DNA from: Cenococcum geophilum 1.58
Lineage: Eukaryota > Ascomycota > Dothideomycetes > Gloniales > Gloniaceae
Assembly (NCBI GenBank): GCA_001692895.1
Contig: KV748207.1
Span: forward strand, 62,001 to 126,000
Length of the DNA: 64,000 nucleotides
Direction: 5' to 3'
Part shown: positions 48,360-61,292 of the stretch, piece after piece
How the letters are laid out: the number at the start of each line of letters is the position of its first letter
Numbering within the stretch: the stretch's first letter is position 1
The notes under the pieces: model-generated
Seen by the model: only the letters and a program-made list of their open reading frames with translations
What the model was told of the DNA's origin: nothing
Databases searched by the model: none
Made by a program: the position numbers and the translations under genes

Positions 48360-48784
48360 TATAACGGAACCTTATAGCAAAAACTACAATAGGTTTGTTA
48401 ATAGGCTAGGTGTATAGGAAATGTAAGTATAAAAGTCAACAACGTAATAACAACTGGTGGAGTGGTTGCCTAATAGATTAACTCTAATTATATTCTGAGA
48501 ATTACTACAAGGAAGGAACTATCTAGGTAGGGACTAAGGGTCCTTAAATACACAACCATACTCCTAAGAAAGTTGTTGCTCTGTCTGCTCTATCTACTCT
48601 ATTCGCTCTATAACAGATCTTATAAATCATACAGATTATATAGATCACATTACGTGACTCTGCTTACCATTCCTCGTCACATGGTTCTACGGGTTCCATC
48701 CTAGACCATGCTTGTATTAACTAACTAGCTTCTTCCGACTCCTTTCCAAGTAGTCGTAACATTGTACTTAAAGCGTCCGTAACA
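48360..48784 (-). repeat. 5' LTR of nested Gypsy (right copy)
   Basis: 425 bp. Its outer half (about 48600-48784) keeps CpA/TpG-rich sequence and is the least mutated part of the whole block. Confidence 0.85.
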
Positions 48785-49651
48785 TTGCACCTACTACCTA
48801 AAAATATTAGTACGCAGAGACCGACTAACCCGCTCCCTTTAGCTTCACTAAAAGGGGTATATTAAAAAAGTACTACGAGAATTCAGTATATAGGAGTGTA
48901 AACCAGTTATAATCCCTATAGATACCAATAAACTAAAACCCTCTAAGGAAGGCTTTATAGCTATAAAAACGGACCAGAACTAGTATACTAGGGCAATTAG
49001 GTCATTAATATACGCTATACTAGGGACTAGACCAGATATTATATACGCGGTGTTAGTCTACAGCCGCTATATAACCAACCCGGGAGAACCCTATATTAAA
49101 GCCATAAAACGAATTTTCTAATACCTTTAAGGTACTATTAACCTAGAACTAAACTTCTCTAGTCCCTTAGAAGAACTAGTTGGATATACTAACTTAGACT
49201 AGGCGAGAGATATCGCGACTAAACGCTTCACCGCAGGCTATGTCTTTAACATTAGAAGCGGAGCAATTAGCTAGTCATCAAAAAGGCAACTAGTTATAGT
49301 ATTATCCTCCTATAAGGTAAAATATATAGGAGAAATATAAGCCACTAAGGAAGCTATCTAGCTCAGGAACCTTCTAGCGGAGCTACTTAAGTTAGAAGAG
49401 CTAACAGCGACTATTATCTACAGAGACAACTAAGGCGCTATAGCCCTAGCTAAGAACCCCCAGTTCTACTCCAGAATAAAGTATATCGCGATTTAACACC
49501 ACTACGTGCGGGAAAGATAGGCCGAAGGAGACATAGACCTATAATATATCCCCACTAAAAAACAGGTGGCAGATGGGCTTACTAAAGCCCTACTAAAAGA
49601 TAAATTCGTTGATTTTAGGAACGCGTTAGGGTTAAAAATATATAAATCTTA
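48785..49651 (+). pseudogene. Copia 1 pol, second part (end of reverse transcriptase, RNase H)
   Basis: Continues the polyprotein broken at 40834. Readable: IYAILGTRPDIIYAV (49010), ATKRFTAGYVFNIRSGAIS (RNase H), SSYKVKYIGEI, YRDNxGAIALAKNPQF, IKYIAIxHHYVRE and PTKKQVADGLTKALLKDKF, then a stop at about 49651. Several RIP stops. Confidence 0.85.
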
Positions 49652-49885
49652 AGAAGTTGCATAGACGAATAATAACGGTTAAGAAAAGGATGTAGGACTA
49701 GATCTATTTTATAACTTTATAAAGACACTCTTTCCCTTTTTTTCTAAGAGTTTTTTAAGGTTTAATAAGGCCTAAAGGAAGTCTTATTATTTATCTAAAT
49801 CCGTATAAGGATTAAGTAGGAGCTATATTTACGCCGCTAGTTTAAGTAGGAGCTATTAACCTACCCCAATCAGTTCGAGTAGAAG

Positions 49886-50015
49886 TGTTAAGATTTGTTA
49901 AGAATCGACCTTCTAGTGTCGTAGGGAGGCTAGGTACCCAGCCTCCCTAATATTATATTATATAGCCACTAACTCTCTAAGATTAAAGGGAGATAATATA
50001 AATTACTTTTTAATA
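49886..50015 (+). repeat. 3' LTR of Copia 1
   Basis: 130 bp. Twelve transitions relative to the 5' LTR, all in the RIP direction. Followed by target duplication ACTAT (50016-50020). Confidence 0.9.
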
Positions 50016-50020
50016 ACTAT

Positions 50021-51210
50021 AATATAAGTAGTAAAGCTTAAATTAGATTAAAAACGTGTTAAAAAACCCTTAATAAAGTTTATCTAAAAGAATAATGCCT
50101 TTTATTTTATAAAGTCTATTAAATCTTATAGTTAAGAGATTATAAGCCATTTATAGTATTTTAACTTTTATTACTATTCTTACTGCCTATACTACCTTTA
50201 AGATCTTTCTAAGTTAATAAGTAAAACTATATCTCTTTTACTAATATATTTTGTCCTACTATTATCTATTACAGCACTAATACGCGTAACCTAGGCAAGG
50301 GGCCTAGTTAGGGGTTCGGCTAAGGGCTTAGAGCTATATATACAGATATATTCTTTCCTCTACTTTCTTCTACTCCTTAGCTTAATATCCGCGTTAATAG
50401 ACTACCAATTATACAGGCTTACGCGTCTCTCTTATGCCGTGCTAGTGCCTCGATTAAGTCGCTATAATATTACTAATAAGAGCTAGTTAATAGAATCAAT
50501 AAGATTAAAGTTTCGTAATAGAAAATATAAGGTTGCAAAATCTACCAATTTCTATATATATTTAATCTTTAAAAATAAGTTATTAAGATAAAATAGCTAA
50601 TACTTATCTCTTTTATAGAATGGAATTTAGTAAATAGAGTAGCTAAATATAGCTTTATAAAGCCTCTTTTAACTTTTACTTAACTTTTACTTAAGCTTTA
50701 GTAGATTATTAAGCTATATTATAAAAAGTTTATTTAGAGAAAGTCTTATTGTATATATATTATAATATAATACCATTAAGCTATTAAACTTAAAAGACTT
50801 TAATATTTTTATAAGTATATAAGTAGATAAAATTAAATCGCCAATTACGTAGGCTACGTATAGGCTACGTATTAAAAAAAACTCGATATAGAATAGTTAG
50901 TCGAGTAAGTTAATGCTTTTAACTACACGTCAATTATATCAATATTAGGTAATGGAGTTACCTTACTTATATATATTGTTCTACACAGCATATCTAGCAA
51001 GTGAGCTAGATATCCGCTTACCTTTTTAGGGTTATTTAGTAGCCGAGTGGCGTAGAGCTTATTACCTTATAATTAACTAATAGTAATTTAAGCTATTAAT
51101 AGGGGACGATATTTTATTAATAAGAATAAAGCTTATTTATTATCCTATTAATAAAGAAGAGTTTATATATATTAAAGGGTTTATATAAATTAAACTTAGA
51201 AGAAAGATTT
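50021..51210. other. AT-rich relic sequence between retrotransposons
   Basis: About 1.2 kb of RIP-like DNA. Near 50330-50390 there is a promoter-like stretch (GCTATATATACAGATATATTC followed by CTACTTTC-rich sequence) that could be part of an old LTR. A tandem TAGGCTACGTA occurs near 50845-50870. No coding pattern recognised. The same older DNA probably resumes at 63,840. Confidence 0.4.
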
Positions 51211-51215
51211 AGGGT

Positions 51216-51483
51216 TATTCGTACTAACTTAATAGCATAAGTGAGTCGTATCTACGGGCACGAAATACGTGTAGTATTGTATACTTGTTTAGATGGTGAC
51301 TGTCGATTATATAAAGCAGACTACGTAGTCTATATACTAATGCACCTCCCCCCTAATTAGTCAGTGCTTTATAAGTACACCAGACGCGTAAGTAAGTGGT
51401 TAGTGCACTAAACGCGTAAACGCGTACCTGGTGTACCGAACGCGTAAGCACGCGTTTAGTATAACAGGTGCTGTAATTATATA
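51216..51483 (-). repeat. 3' LTR of Copia 2 (left copy)
   Basis: 268 bp. Contains five ACGCGT hexamers between about 51380 and 51455. Confidence 0.87.
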
Positions 51484-51731
51484 CTAGCAGTACTTAAAAA
51501 ATAAAACCACCTATATACAGCCTCCGTAATTGCTTTAATAAAACTATAGAATATAAAGGAAAATACATAGGAAATCTCCCCTAAGGTACTGTCTAGGCTG
51601 CCTTCTAAACGGTACCTTAAGCTGGCTGTAAGTCCTGCTTATAGTCCGTAAAATAAACCGTACGGCCTTTTGACGGGTAGTAAGTTAGATTTTAAGGGCC
51701 GCTAAGGCGCTAGTGCTAAGCGAGCTAATGG

Positions 51732-51760
51732 CGATTTTCCATCCCGGGGATGGAAAATCG
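51732..51760. repeat. Perfect hairpin in 3' untranslated part of Copia 2
   Basis: A 29 nt inverted repeat with 14 bp arms (CGATTTTCCATCCC) around one central base. A related hairpin lies at 61263-61292 in Copia 3. Confidence 0.75.
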
Positions 51761-51949
51761 TAATTGGTTAATTTAACCACCCTATAAAATTCGGCAGGTT
51801 ACGTAAGTCCACCAAGTTCTACTATAGCTTTTCACCATTTTCTACCTATACCGTACAATAAGTTGTACGGCCTTCCAACGGGCCGTAGATATACCATAGG
51901 TGCTCCATTAGTCCCGTTCTACCTATTCTATAACTTTTAGGTTAAGCTT

Positions 51950-54900
51950 ATTTATGTTAATTAGGGTTTTAAGGGCTTAATACGGCTTTGCCTTAGTTAT
52001 AGCGTCCGCTAGGTTATCTCTACTACTAATCCATTTAACCTCCATAATCTTACGTTATTTATAGGCCTAATATAAGCACATTAGGTTGACTATAAGCCTC
52101 TTCTCTTATGTTGTACCTAGTTTAACTAGGCAGTTATAAAGGGACTTTAAATCGGTGTATAAAACCAGGGGTAACTGCTTTAGTTATAGAATCTTCTAGA
52201 CCGTTAATTTGATTATAGCTGTTATATCAAATCTATAAGCTAGTATATATAGTTTAGAAGCTAGTACACTATAGGTTACTTATTTATACTTAATTAAAGA
52301 CCAGTGCAGTATATTTACGTCCTAATTACGGTCCGTAAGTATAATTATAAAGCCAATTTATAATAATAGGTCTTTATTATTAGCAAAGGAGGCGTCCGTA
52401 AATACTAGTAGGCTAAGGGAATTCAGGTCTAGTGGTATAAAAGTAAGTCCCCTTACTATATTGTCAATTTGCCACTAAATACGCTTATTAAGCTGCTTAA
52501 TATTTTCTTCTTANAGATCTANTNCCTAGGCNNTAAAGNANAAGTNATANGNAGATTTNGGTTNGCAGACTATAGCAATATAGGCGCCTCTTACACGCTA
52601 TATAGCGTATTAGTCCTTTATATTTATGGTCTTATAGGTCTCTCTACGGGAACTAGTAAGGTCCGTAGGCTTTACTATAACAAGCTTTAGGTTTTAAGCT
52701 TAGCGTTCCTAAGTTAGCTTAATTAGGTTACCCTTTTATATAATTAGGCCTCTATTAAACTTAATCAAATTCTGCTTAGTTAACTACTCTTATAGCTTTA
52801 CCAAAAACTTAGCTTTTTATAGTTTAGTTTCTTTAATATCTGTAAAGGTCTGGTCTGCTAGGAATAGGGTATTGTCTATTTAAAGTCCAATAATACTAAG
52901 GCCGTTTAATAGGCTATATAGGAGGTAGGGGTTGTAGGTCGACTGTTCCATTTTAAGCTTACTAATATAATGCTAGTGGTATATCTTAAACCAGTGGTTC
53001 CTAGCTTCTAGTACTCCGTAAAGAGGTTTTATAACCTATAAAATTATTCCTAGTTATAGGTTAAGCTTATAGGGTAGTCATATAAAGATGTCCCTACTTA
53101 GGTAGATATTGGACTGCACGTAGGCTTATAAAATATCCCGTAAATATAGGGCTACAAGTTTAGTTTGCTGTAGTCCCGGCGTAAGTGTAAGTATAATTTA
53201 TTAGCTGACTTATTAAATTATAGGCAATTATATAAGGACTAAGTCCTTTCCCTTATTATTATAAGCTTATACAATAAGCCTTAATTTCTTAAAGGCTTTA
53301 TTAGTACTAAGGTGCTTAATCTCATTAATAAAGCGTAAGTTAAATATACGGACGCCTTATAGGACGTCTTTCTCTATTATAACTACAAAGACACCCTTTT
53401 TAAGTAGTCTGTTAATTTTTTTACGTTATAAGTCCGTAAATAGGGTTTCCTATACTAGAACTAATATATTTATAGGCGGAGATTACCTTGCGGATATTTC
53501 TACGGAGGTTAGGTAATTTTTTATTATGGTATTCTTAGTTACGGGGTGCTTTTAGGGGCGTCCTTAACTACGCTTTATAATAGGTTTAGTAGGTTTAGTA
53601 AATTTCTAGGGGACTTTTAGGGTAGGCAAGGGTGCTTCCAGTTTATTTAATTCAGCAGGTGCTTTTGGTTTATCTAGTTTAATAGGTGCTTCTAGTTCGT
53701 CTAGTTTAACGTTATAGGTGTTTTTGGGCCGAAAGTAGGGTTTTACGGACGTACTTCTAAAGCTAGTTAGCCTACTAGAAAGCTATACATAGCACGTCTT
53801 ATTTTCTATAGCTAGTAGATAATAAGGTCCATTCTAACTGCCGCTTTTACGCTATATAAGGACTTTAGAGTTAAGCAAGAGGTCGTATACTAGGGTTATG
53901 TTAGGTCCGTTATAGTAGTATAGGGCATTATTAATAGCTTACTTAGCCCATAGCTTAACTATTTCAGTTATTACCTTTTGTATTATAGCTACTCGTTCCG
54001 TAATAGACGGGGCAGGAGGGCCTAGGTTACTTATCCTTAGGTAAGCTCCGTAAACCAAAAGGGTGGGTACTAGTCCATCAGGGCTAGCGGTATCGTTAAT
54101 AGCTTTTATAGCCATCTATAAAGCCAGTTCCTTTTAGATATCCTTATACTCATCTATAATAATTTAGTAAGCTCTCTATAAGGCTAGGTAAGCTCACTTA
54201 ATAAGCCTAATAGACCAATACGCCTTAACTAGAATAGCTTTTATTAATATAGCTATAGCCATAGTATACTGCTAGAATTCCTTACTAATAAAGTTCCTAC
54301 TAGTATCGTAGGTAATATACTACGGAGGTCCAACGTATGTGTTAATCTAGCAGGTCCGTAAAATATCCCAAGTGTATTTTATAGATATATTTTGCAACTA
54401 ACGGGCGGCTTAATAGCGGGTTGCCTCGTTAATTATATATAATACTAGACTGCCGTTAATGTACATAATATCCACGTATACTAAGTAGTTAAAGTTAAGG
54501 TCCTTATAAAGGGTGAACTTAAATCGGCTTAGGGAACGTCTATATTTCTAGCAGAAGGAGCAGTATTTAGTTAGGTAGTCAATTGCCTTTCTATTAACAT
54601 CGTTATATCCAGAGCGTTTAAGGACTCTATATAGCTTTTCGGCTAACAGGTGGCCGAAACAGCGGTATAGGCGGTAGATCTCCGTACTGGTAAGATAGCA
54701 CAGGTTATAGTCGAAAGATTCCTAAATATAGGTCCGTAAAGTCTCTCCCTATATAAGGAACGGGTGTCTAAATCGTTATATAATTGGCAGGGTAATATAC
54801 TTGCTTCCTAGGGCAGTTACGGGGCCAATTAGGGTGTCCATAACATTATTGTAGTATACCTATAACCTATCTATATCTGTAAGACAGAGTAGGAAGGGGG

Positions 54901-55415
54901 TGTCTGCTTTTACCACATAGAAGTTAACTAGGCTAATTAGAGTCTTAACTTTAACTAATCTAATTAATGCGGTTAAGCCGATGCCGAATTAGACGTTTAC
55001 GGCCCTAGTTTACGTAATATTAATATCTATATTGTTATTTGTAGTGGTCCTATATATAAGGTATTGTCCGTAGCCTACGGTAGACTTCTTAGAGGCACTT
55101 GTGTCGATTATAACACCGTAGAATTCCTTAGGGGTATAGCGTTCTGTGGTAATATATATAAATAGGTCCTACTTATAATCTATAACATCTATAACGGGGG
55201 TACTTGCGGAATAGTTTTTAGGCGTAACTAAGTGTATAAAGGAACGGTCGGCTAATATAGTCATAATATTAAAGGCTTAGCTGTCCGTAAAAGGTCTAAA
55301 AGTGGTTAGAAATGTCTCTAAGGTCTCTTATTCCTAAGTATCTAAGTTAAAGTTAATTATAAGGGCTTTTATTAACTTATTAAGGGGCTCTTCTACTTCC
55401 TTTCCTTTGTATTCT
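51950..55415 (-). pseudogene. Copia 2 pol remnant
   Basis: On the minus strand the reverse transcriptase is readable near 52800-53050: GYKTSLRSTRS, PLVxDIPLALY, KLKMEQSTYNPYLLY and NGLSIIGLxIDNTLFLADQTF. This resembles the fungal copia type with an EAGNHW/TDDTLFLAD signature. RNase H is expected at about 51,950-52,450 and integrase at about 53,950-55,100, placed by order rather than by clear motifs. Dense RIP stops. Confidence 0.65.
55411..55415. repeat. Target-site duplication ATTCT, left
   Basis: Matches ATTCT at 61677-61681, on the far side of Copia 3. Confidence 0.85.
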
Positions 55416-55601
55416 TGTCGGGAATGAGGCAAGTTGCCGTCGTATAAAGTATATTGCCGTCACGTGTCGACGTGGCCCTAGCGTGGTAAAGAACCTTAAG
55501 TTCCTTACCCCTTTCCTTATTTCTATCAATAAGAATTAACCAACATCACTATAACCCTACTCAAGTAGTTGTTATTGGTAAGTTACCCTATATTTCTAAT
55601 A
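55416..55601 (+). repeat. 5' LTR of Copia 3
   Basis: 186 bp, starts TGTCGGG. It is followed directly by CTAATTAGTGGTTG, which may be the primer-binding region. Confidence 0.85.
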
Positions 55602-55979
55602 CTAATTAGTGGTTGAATATATAGTCAACTATAGAGCAGCTAGGTTTTTAAATAGAAGAAACAGTCTTGTATAGGGGTGCTATATACGCTTATATGGAAT
55701 GGATCCCGGCAATACTATACTACCTTAAACTTGCGGAAAACTAGTAATAAAAGTGTTACTAAGTACTAGGAGATACCAAGTTGCGTCTATTACGCAGAAC
55801 AACCACATTTACAAAGATTTGGTTAAGTACTTTAGGTTAGAAGTGTTACTAAACCTACGGTCCTAAAATTAACGTCCGAAATATATTAAACAACTACGTA
55901 TATAAAGATTTGGTCGAGTACTTTAGGTTAAAAGTATTACTAAACCTACGGTCCTAAAGTTAATGTCCGAAACGCGTTA

Positions 55980-58900
55980 ATAATATCTCAATTGCCTACC
56001 TTTTAATAGCAAACCTATGAGATTCTATAAAGCCAAAAACCCTACCTACCTTCGACGTACGACACCCCGTTGATTTTATACCTACTATGGCGTTAACCTA
56101 CCTAAAGAAGTATAAGAAAAGCATTAACCCAGAGATATAGGACATAGACATTAACCCTATAAACGCTGAGGAATAGGACCTAAACGGATTCTTAGTATAC
56201 CGCATAGTATACTATATAGACAGCGAATATAACGATACTGAGCTATGGTGTTATATAAAGGAGGACTTTATTAGATAGATAAAAGAAATATAGGCTCTTG
56301 TGAAGAAGGACGTTATATAAGACTTCTATAACTTCCTTTGGGAGAATAGAGTATTTATCCCTATGGATGGGGGTGCTATTAGAGATAATATCTAGGAGTA
56401 AGTTATTAACATAAAAAAAGAGCACGAATGGACTCTATAAGAGGTTAAGCACTAACTACGCACTAAGAGGAAGCTTAACTTACGATGGAATCTAAATAAT
56501 ACGCCAATAGAGACGCGCTCTAATTCTATTACTCTAGGCATAAGTTCTTATATTCCGTATCTATTGCTTCTACCTCTATCTCTAGCTTCCTAGGATCTAC
56601 CAATTTAACTAGTAATATTAACCACTACCCCTTAAGAGCAAGCGCAAGATCCCCTTGCTTCGCGATTTAATAACCTTTAAACTCTACTATAGGAAGATTA
56701 GGTACCACGCCGTGTTTCACCAAGCCCTATATCTCCACTGCAGCCTATAAAGTAATCCCTACCTTAATTTCTAATATAATTTTAACGTGGTCTAATACCA
56801 CTTAGAGGTACCTTAAAAATGCTTATAGAGCTTATAAAGCTCTATGCAGACTAGGAGAAGAAGTTTAGTAGGGAACTGTATAACATCCTTAATTTAAAGC
56901 TGCGTATCTTCTATAACTATTGCTAAAAGGTTAGACTAGAACCTAACTAATATTATAACGCCTATTTTATTATGTTTAAGGGCCGCGCCAATACCTTCTA
57001 TTATAATTATTTAGTAGGAAAAGGATATAATTTTAACTAAATAATATATAAGATAAGATGCCACTTTAAAATAGAAGAGAATAAGTAGCAATATATATTG
57101 GAGTGGAGAGAGACTACCTTCTTAAAAATCATTGCTACGAACCCAGGTATCTCTTAGCTTAATTATCTTTAAAAGCTCTTTAATTAACTTTAGATAATTT
57201 AGTATAGTTTATCCAAATTATATTAAAAGGACCTTAGCCTACGCGATTAAGTCATTAGCGTATGCTAAGGTATTAAAGAATGTAATCTTGCTTTTTTTAA
57301 CCCTGTAAGTACTTACGAAGAAGTATATACTTAATTAAGATCCTCTATTAGCACCGCTCTACGCTCTTAAGAAGTATAGTAATTTAACGCCTAACTTTAA
57401 CCTACCTTAATTAACCTAGCCGACTAATATAATTATAACTAGACTAATTAAATATATAGTGGACGTGGTAGGGGATATAGTAAAGGGTATAATTAACGTT
57501 AACTATAAGGCAATTATGGAGGTCCTTATAGAGGTTTACTTCGGAGCAATTATTAGAAGAAGTGCTACGTTTATAAGAAGCCAAATTACTAGTTAACTAG
57601 ACACCCTCTTAATAGATAAAAGGAGGTATATAATAGGTTTCGCCAGAGCGTATAAAATATTAAAAACTAAAAGGTTACTATAGCCTACTTCTAAAACTTT
57701 CTGGTTTAATATAAAGGCGAAGAAGATTTTAAAGGTAAGGTTAATGAGGCCAAACAGCTCCTTATAGATATAGAAATTAAGAACTACTCTCCTAACTAAT
57801 ACTTTACCAAGTATAGTAAGGTAAATGGTATATAAACCGTCGCTATCCTTAATAACTAATCTACGCTCTATTCTATTATAAAGTTAGATATCTTTAACAA
57901 GCTAAAGGAAAGTTCCGCGTTCTCCTTTAACAACAGATACTCAGTAAACGTCTTCTATAGTATTATGCTAGATACTAGAGCCACAGGAGTATCTATAGCA
58001 GGAGAGCCTTAAGTTCAAGCTCTTTAGTAGCTTAATAGCTCTGTTTAAATTAACTAATTAACAGCAGGCCAATATATAATTCGCTTTAGCAAGGGTACTA
58101 TAATCTCTCTTAGTATAATTAAGGTCTAAACCCTATTAGGATATATTACTTTCTATATTATCCCCGTAAATACCCTATTCCTATTCTACATCTAAGATAT
58201 AGATAAATTAGGTATTAAGCTTAATAACCTTAAGAATATACTTATCTAGGGAGATAATCAGGTGCCCGTTATACGCAAGTGGGGTTACCCTTAGTTACTC
58301 CTTTAACAGCTAGAAAGGAGTATTACTTAAAGCTACCTAACCGAGTCAGAGTTACGTTAACTATACCATCGTTTTAGCCACCTATCTGTTCACTAATTAC
58401 TTAGGGTCCTTTAGTAAGTAGGTTATAAAGTTAAGGTTAAGGTAATTAAACATCTTATAAAGTACTACTACCACTACTAAATAAACCAGAAGTCCCTTAG
58501 CCGATTTAAGTTTACTTTTAAAGACAACTATAACTTTAACTTCTACATTATTATAGATGTTATATATCTTAGCAGTAAGCCAGTACTCTAAGTTATTAAC
58601 TTCTTAACCTCCTTCTAAGCCGCACGCTTTTTAAAAGATATATTAGCTAGGAATATATAGGATACTCTTTAATTATACTAGATTAATGTCTACCTAGGAC
58701 CCCCTAATTAAATCATTTATAACATAGGAAAGAACTTCTTATCTATAGAGTTTTAATAATAGGCAAAGGTAATAATAATTAAGGTTAAGGAAGTCCCTGT
58801 TAAGGCATATAATAGTATTAGAAAAGTAGAATAATATTATACGCCATTACGCCGCGTATATAAGATTATTTCTTTAGAACTAGAGGGTGCTAGCGAAGAG

Positions 58901-61100
58901 CTTATCCTATAGATGGCTATTAAGGCTATTAACGATACCGCTGGCCTAGATAGGCTCGTACCTATATTACTAGTCTTTAGCGCCTACCCTTAAATAACTA
59001 ATAATTCTCTACTATCTCCCTCTATTACGTAATAAGCTAAGGCTATTCGCAAGATAATAAAGGAGGTATAACGTCTCTACACCACGCGCTAGGTTAATAA
59101 TATACTAGGAATAAGAAATGGCCTAAACACCTTAACTATATTTAATCTGCCACTCTAATTGGAGGTACGCGTATGGCGTAAAAAGGGAGGATGGTTAGGC
59201 CTATATAAACTTATTATAATTAATAGTTAAACTTATACTCTTTAGATGCCCTATAGACCCACTTAATTCCGCTTAACTATTATTAAGCCCTACTATAGAG
59301 ATAATAGCTCTAAGCCTTTATAGGATGCCCTAGAGGATACCCTAGAGGAGAACCATAATTAACGTGCTCTAGAAGGCGAAGGCGATTCTAATATAATTGT
59401 AGTAAACGTACCGCAACTATAACGCGGTAGAGGTCGCCTAAAGGGATTATAAAATTGCTAACATCTTATTAATTTTAAAGAGCAATTTATTACCGCTATT
59501 AAGAATAAAGATAAACTATTAATAGCCTTTATAACAGCTAAAGAGAAGGCTAACTTTAAACTTGCAAAATAGCTCTAAAAGAAAGGCCGCATTATAACTT
59601 TAGGAGCTCCTTTTTAAGTATCTAATAAGCAGAAAATCAACGGTCTTATTATAAGAGGAGTCTTTAAATTTAAGAAATATAACCCTACTAAGTTTAATAG
59701 AGTCCGTATATTTAAGTTAAGAATAGTTAATAAGATTAAAGGCAAAGCTACCGATACCCTATTTAAGAAGTTAAGGCTAGTTATTTAAGGTTATAACAAT
59801 AACGGTAAGGAAGTAATCCTTACGTAATCCCCTATAATTTAACAAGCTAGTTAATAAGTTATTATTACGCTAGCTCCCTCCTTAATAAAGAATAGGATAG
59901 TAGTTTACCTATAAGATATTACTTAGGCCTATACCCAATTAGAGACGCGCCTTTAGCGCTTAATACTAGCATACCTTCTAGAGCAAATTCGCCACTAATA
60001 TCCCGAGGATACAATTATAGTTATACTTAAGCCATTATATAGAATCGCAGAGGCAGGAACTTATTAGTGGGCTACCTATAGCAAGCACCATAAGGAGAAG
60101 CTTTTAATAACTACTTTTATATTTAATCCCTACTTCCTCATTATAACTACGGGAACTCTATTCGGAATTATCGGCATATAAATAGACGATATAATTATCT
60201 TAGGAGACGACTAATTCTTAGCTCTTAAAGAAGATAAGCTAGTAAAGGTAAACCTTATAGTAAAGCCAAAGGAAAGACTTAACTTAGTAATACCATTACT
60301 CTTTAATAGATATATCCTCTCCCTAAATAAGGGCTCCATTACTCTACGCTAAAAGGGTTAAGGTAAGAAGATTAACGTTATTAACATTAATTCTCTAAAG
60401 TAAGGATATATAGAGTAACGCGCTTATAAAGCTTATATAGCTTCTATCTGTTAACCCAAGGCTTCCTTTAATCTCTCTGTTGCCGCTTAATACCAGGAAC
60501 TAACTAAGGATAACGTTCTTACCCTAAATAAGCGTCTTTTCTAGCAAATAAACTATCTTAATAGGGGACTACTCTACGTGCCTATTAACCTTCCTACTGT
60601 TAAGCTCTTTATATTCGTTAATAGATCGTTTATAAATAATAAAGATTTTAGTTCCTAGCTAGGATATAAGATTATTATTACAAATAAATCTACTAGAGAG
60701 AATAACTTCACGATCTACGGCAACCTTATCTATTAGAGCTTAACTAAGAGTAAGCGCATTACTTAAAGCGTTTTAGCGTTAGAGATATATAGAATAGTCG
60801 GCGGAGTTAATATAGCAATTGCAATTAGAACTACCCTTAAGATAATTATAGACCGGCTTAAACTTCCTGCTATCCCTATAATCGTATACACCAACTTATA
60901 TTCCCTCTATAAGTATTTAGTTAAGCTTAATACTATAAAGGAGAAGCGTCTTATAATCGATATTATGGTACTTTAGCAGTCCTATAAGCGTTAAGAACTC
61001 TTTAAGATCCGATAAATTAATAGCTAAGATAACCTAGTAGATATAATAATAAAGGCAAACCCAAATAAGGCACTAGAGACGTTTGTTAATATAAATACTC
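55980..61100 (+). pseudogene. Copia 3 gag-pol remnant
   Basis: Plus-strand translation, reading through RIP stops, shows a CCHC knuckle CYVYKKPNYxLTRHP (from CxxC...C, 57563-57607). The protease site is IMLDTRATGVSI (from DTGA, about 57965). Reverse transcriptase follows with PLYRIAEAGTYxWATYSKHH, LFGIIGIxIDDIIILGDD (about 60030-60215). RNase H has SLYKYLVKL, KEKRLIIDIM and KANPNKALETFVN (about 60900-61090). Integrase lies between about 58,300 and 58,900. Nearly all stops are TAA/TAG. Confidence 0.8.
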
Positions 61101-61262
61101 TATATATATAAGTTAAAGGTTAGGTTAAAAGGGAAATTTAGAGAAGTTAAGATCTTATAGAACTTTAACCGCCGGTTAAAGTTATCTAATTAGTTAGATC
61201 CTTGCCAAGAGCGCCGCGCCTAATTAATTTAGGTAGCGGTATAGACTTCTACTAACCAATTA

Positions 61263-61292
61263 GGATTTTCCATGCCCGGCATAGAAAATCGC
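61263..61292. repeat. Hairpin in 3' untranslated part of Copia 3
   Basis: Inverted repeat GATTTTCCATGCC / GGCATAGAAAATC with one mismatch. It is followed by CGCCATTAGCTCGCTTACTA, which matches the flank of the Copia 2 hairpin in opposite orientation. Confidence 0.7.

Larger units (their letters stand above)
40835..48784 (-). mobile_element. Gypsy retrotransposon nested in Copia 1, antisense, RIP-mutated
   Basis: Two 425 bp LTRs (40835-41259 and 48360-48784) of identical length bound a 7.95 kb element. It lies inside the reverse transcriptase/RNase H region of Copia 1. The flanking 5 bp are TTATA on the left and TTGCA on the right; they match if the left copy was RIP-mutated. Coding is on the minus strand, so the right LTR is the 5' LTR. 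Integrase following reverse transcriptase in reading direction defines Ty3/gypsy. The left LTR is much more mutated than the right. Confidence 0.88.
36233..50015 (+). mobile_element. Copia retrotransposon 1, RIP-mutated, split by a nested Gypsy element
   Basis: Two 130 bp LTRs (36233-36362, 49886-50015) beginning TG and ending CA (or its RIP form TA) are flanked by the 5 bp duplication ACTAT. Without the insert the element is about 5.8 kb. The order gag, protease, integrase, reverse transcriptase, RNase H on the plus strand defines Ty1/copia. Immediately after the 5' LTR is GGTTATGAGCCCGG, which matches the anticodon-arm part of initiator tRNA-Met, a half-tRNA primer as used by Drosophila copia. 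All twelve differences that I count between the LTRs are C-to-T or G-to-A in the 3' copy. Confidence 0.9.

Noticed and set aside
52469..52690. 73-codon frame containing N bases
   Set aside because: Antisense to the Copia 2 polymerase remnant and interrupted by ambiguous bases.
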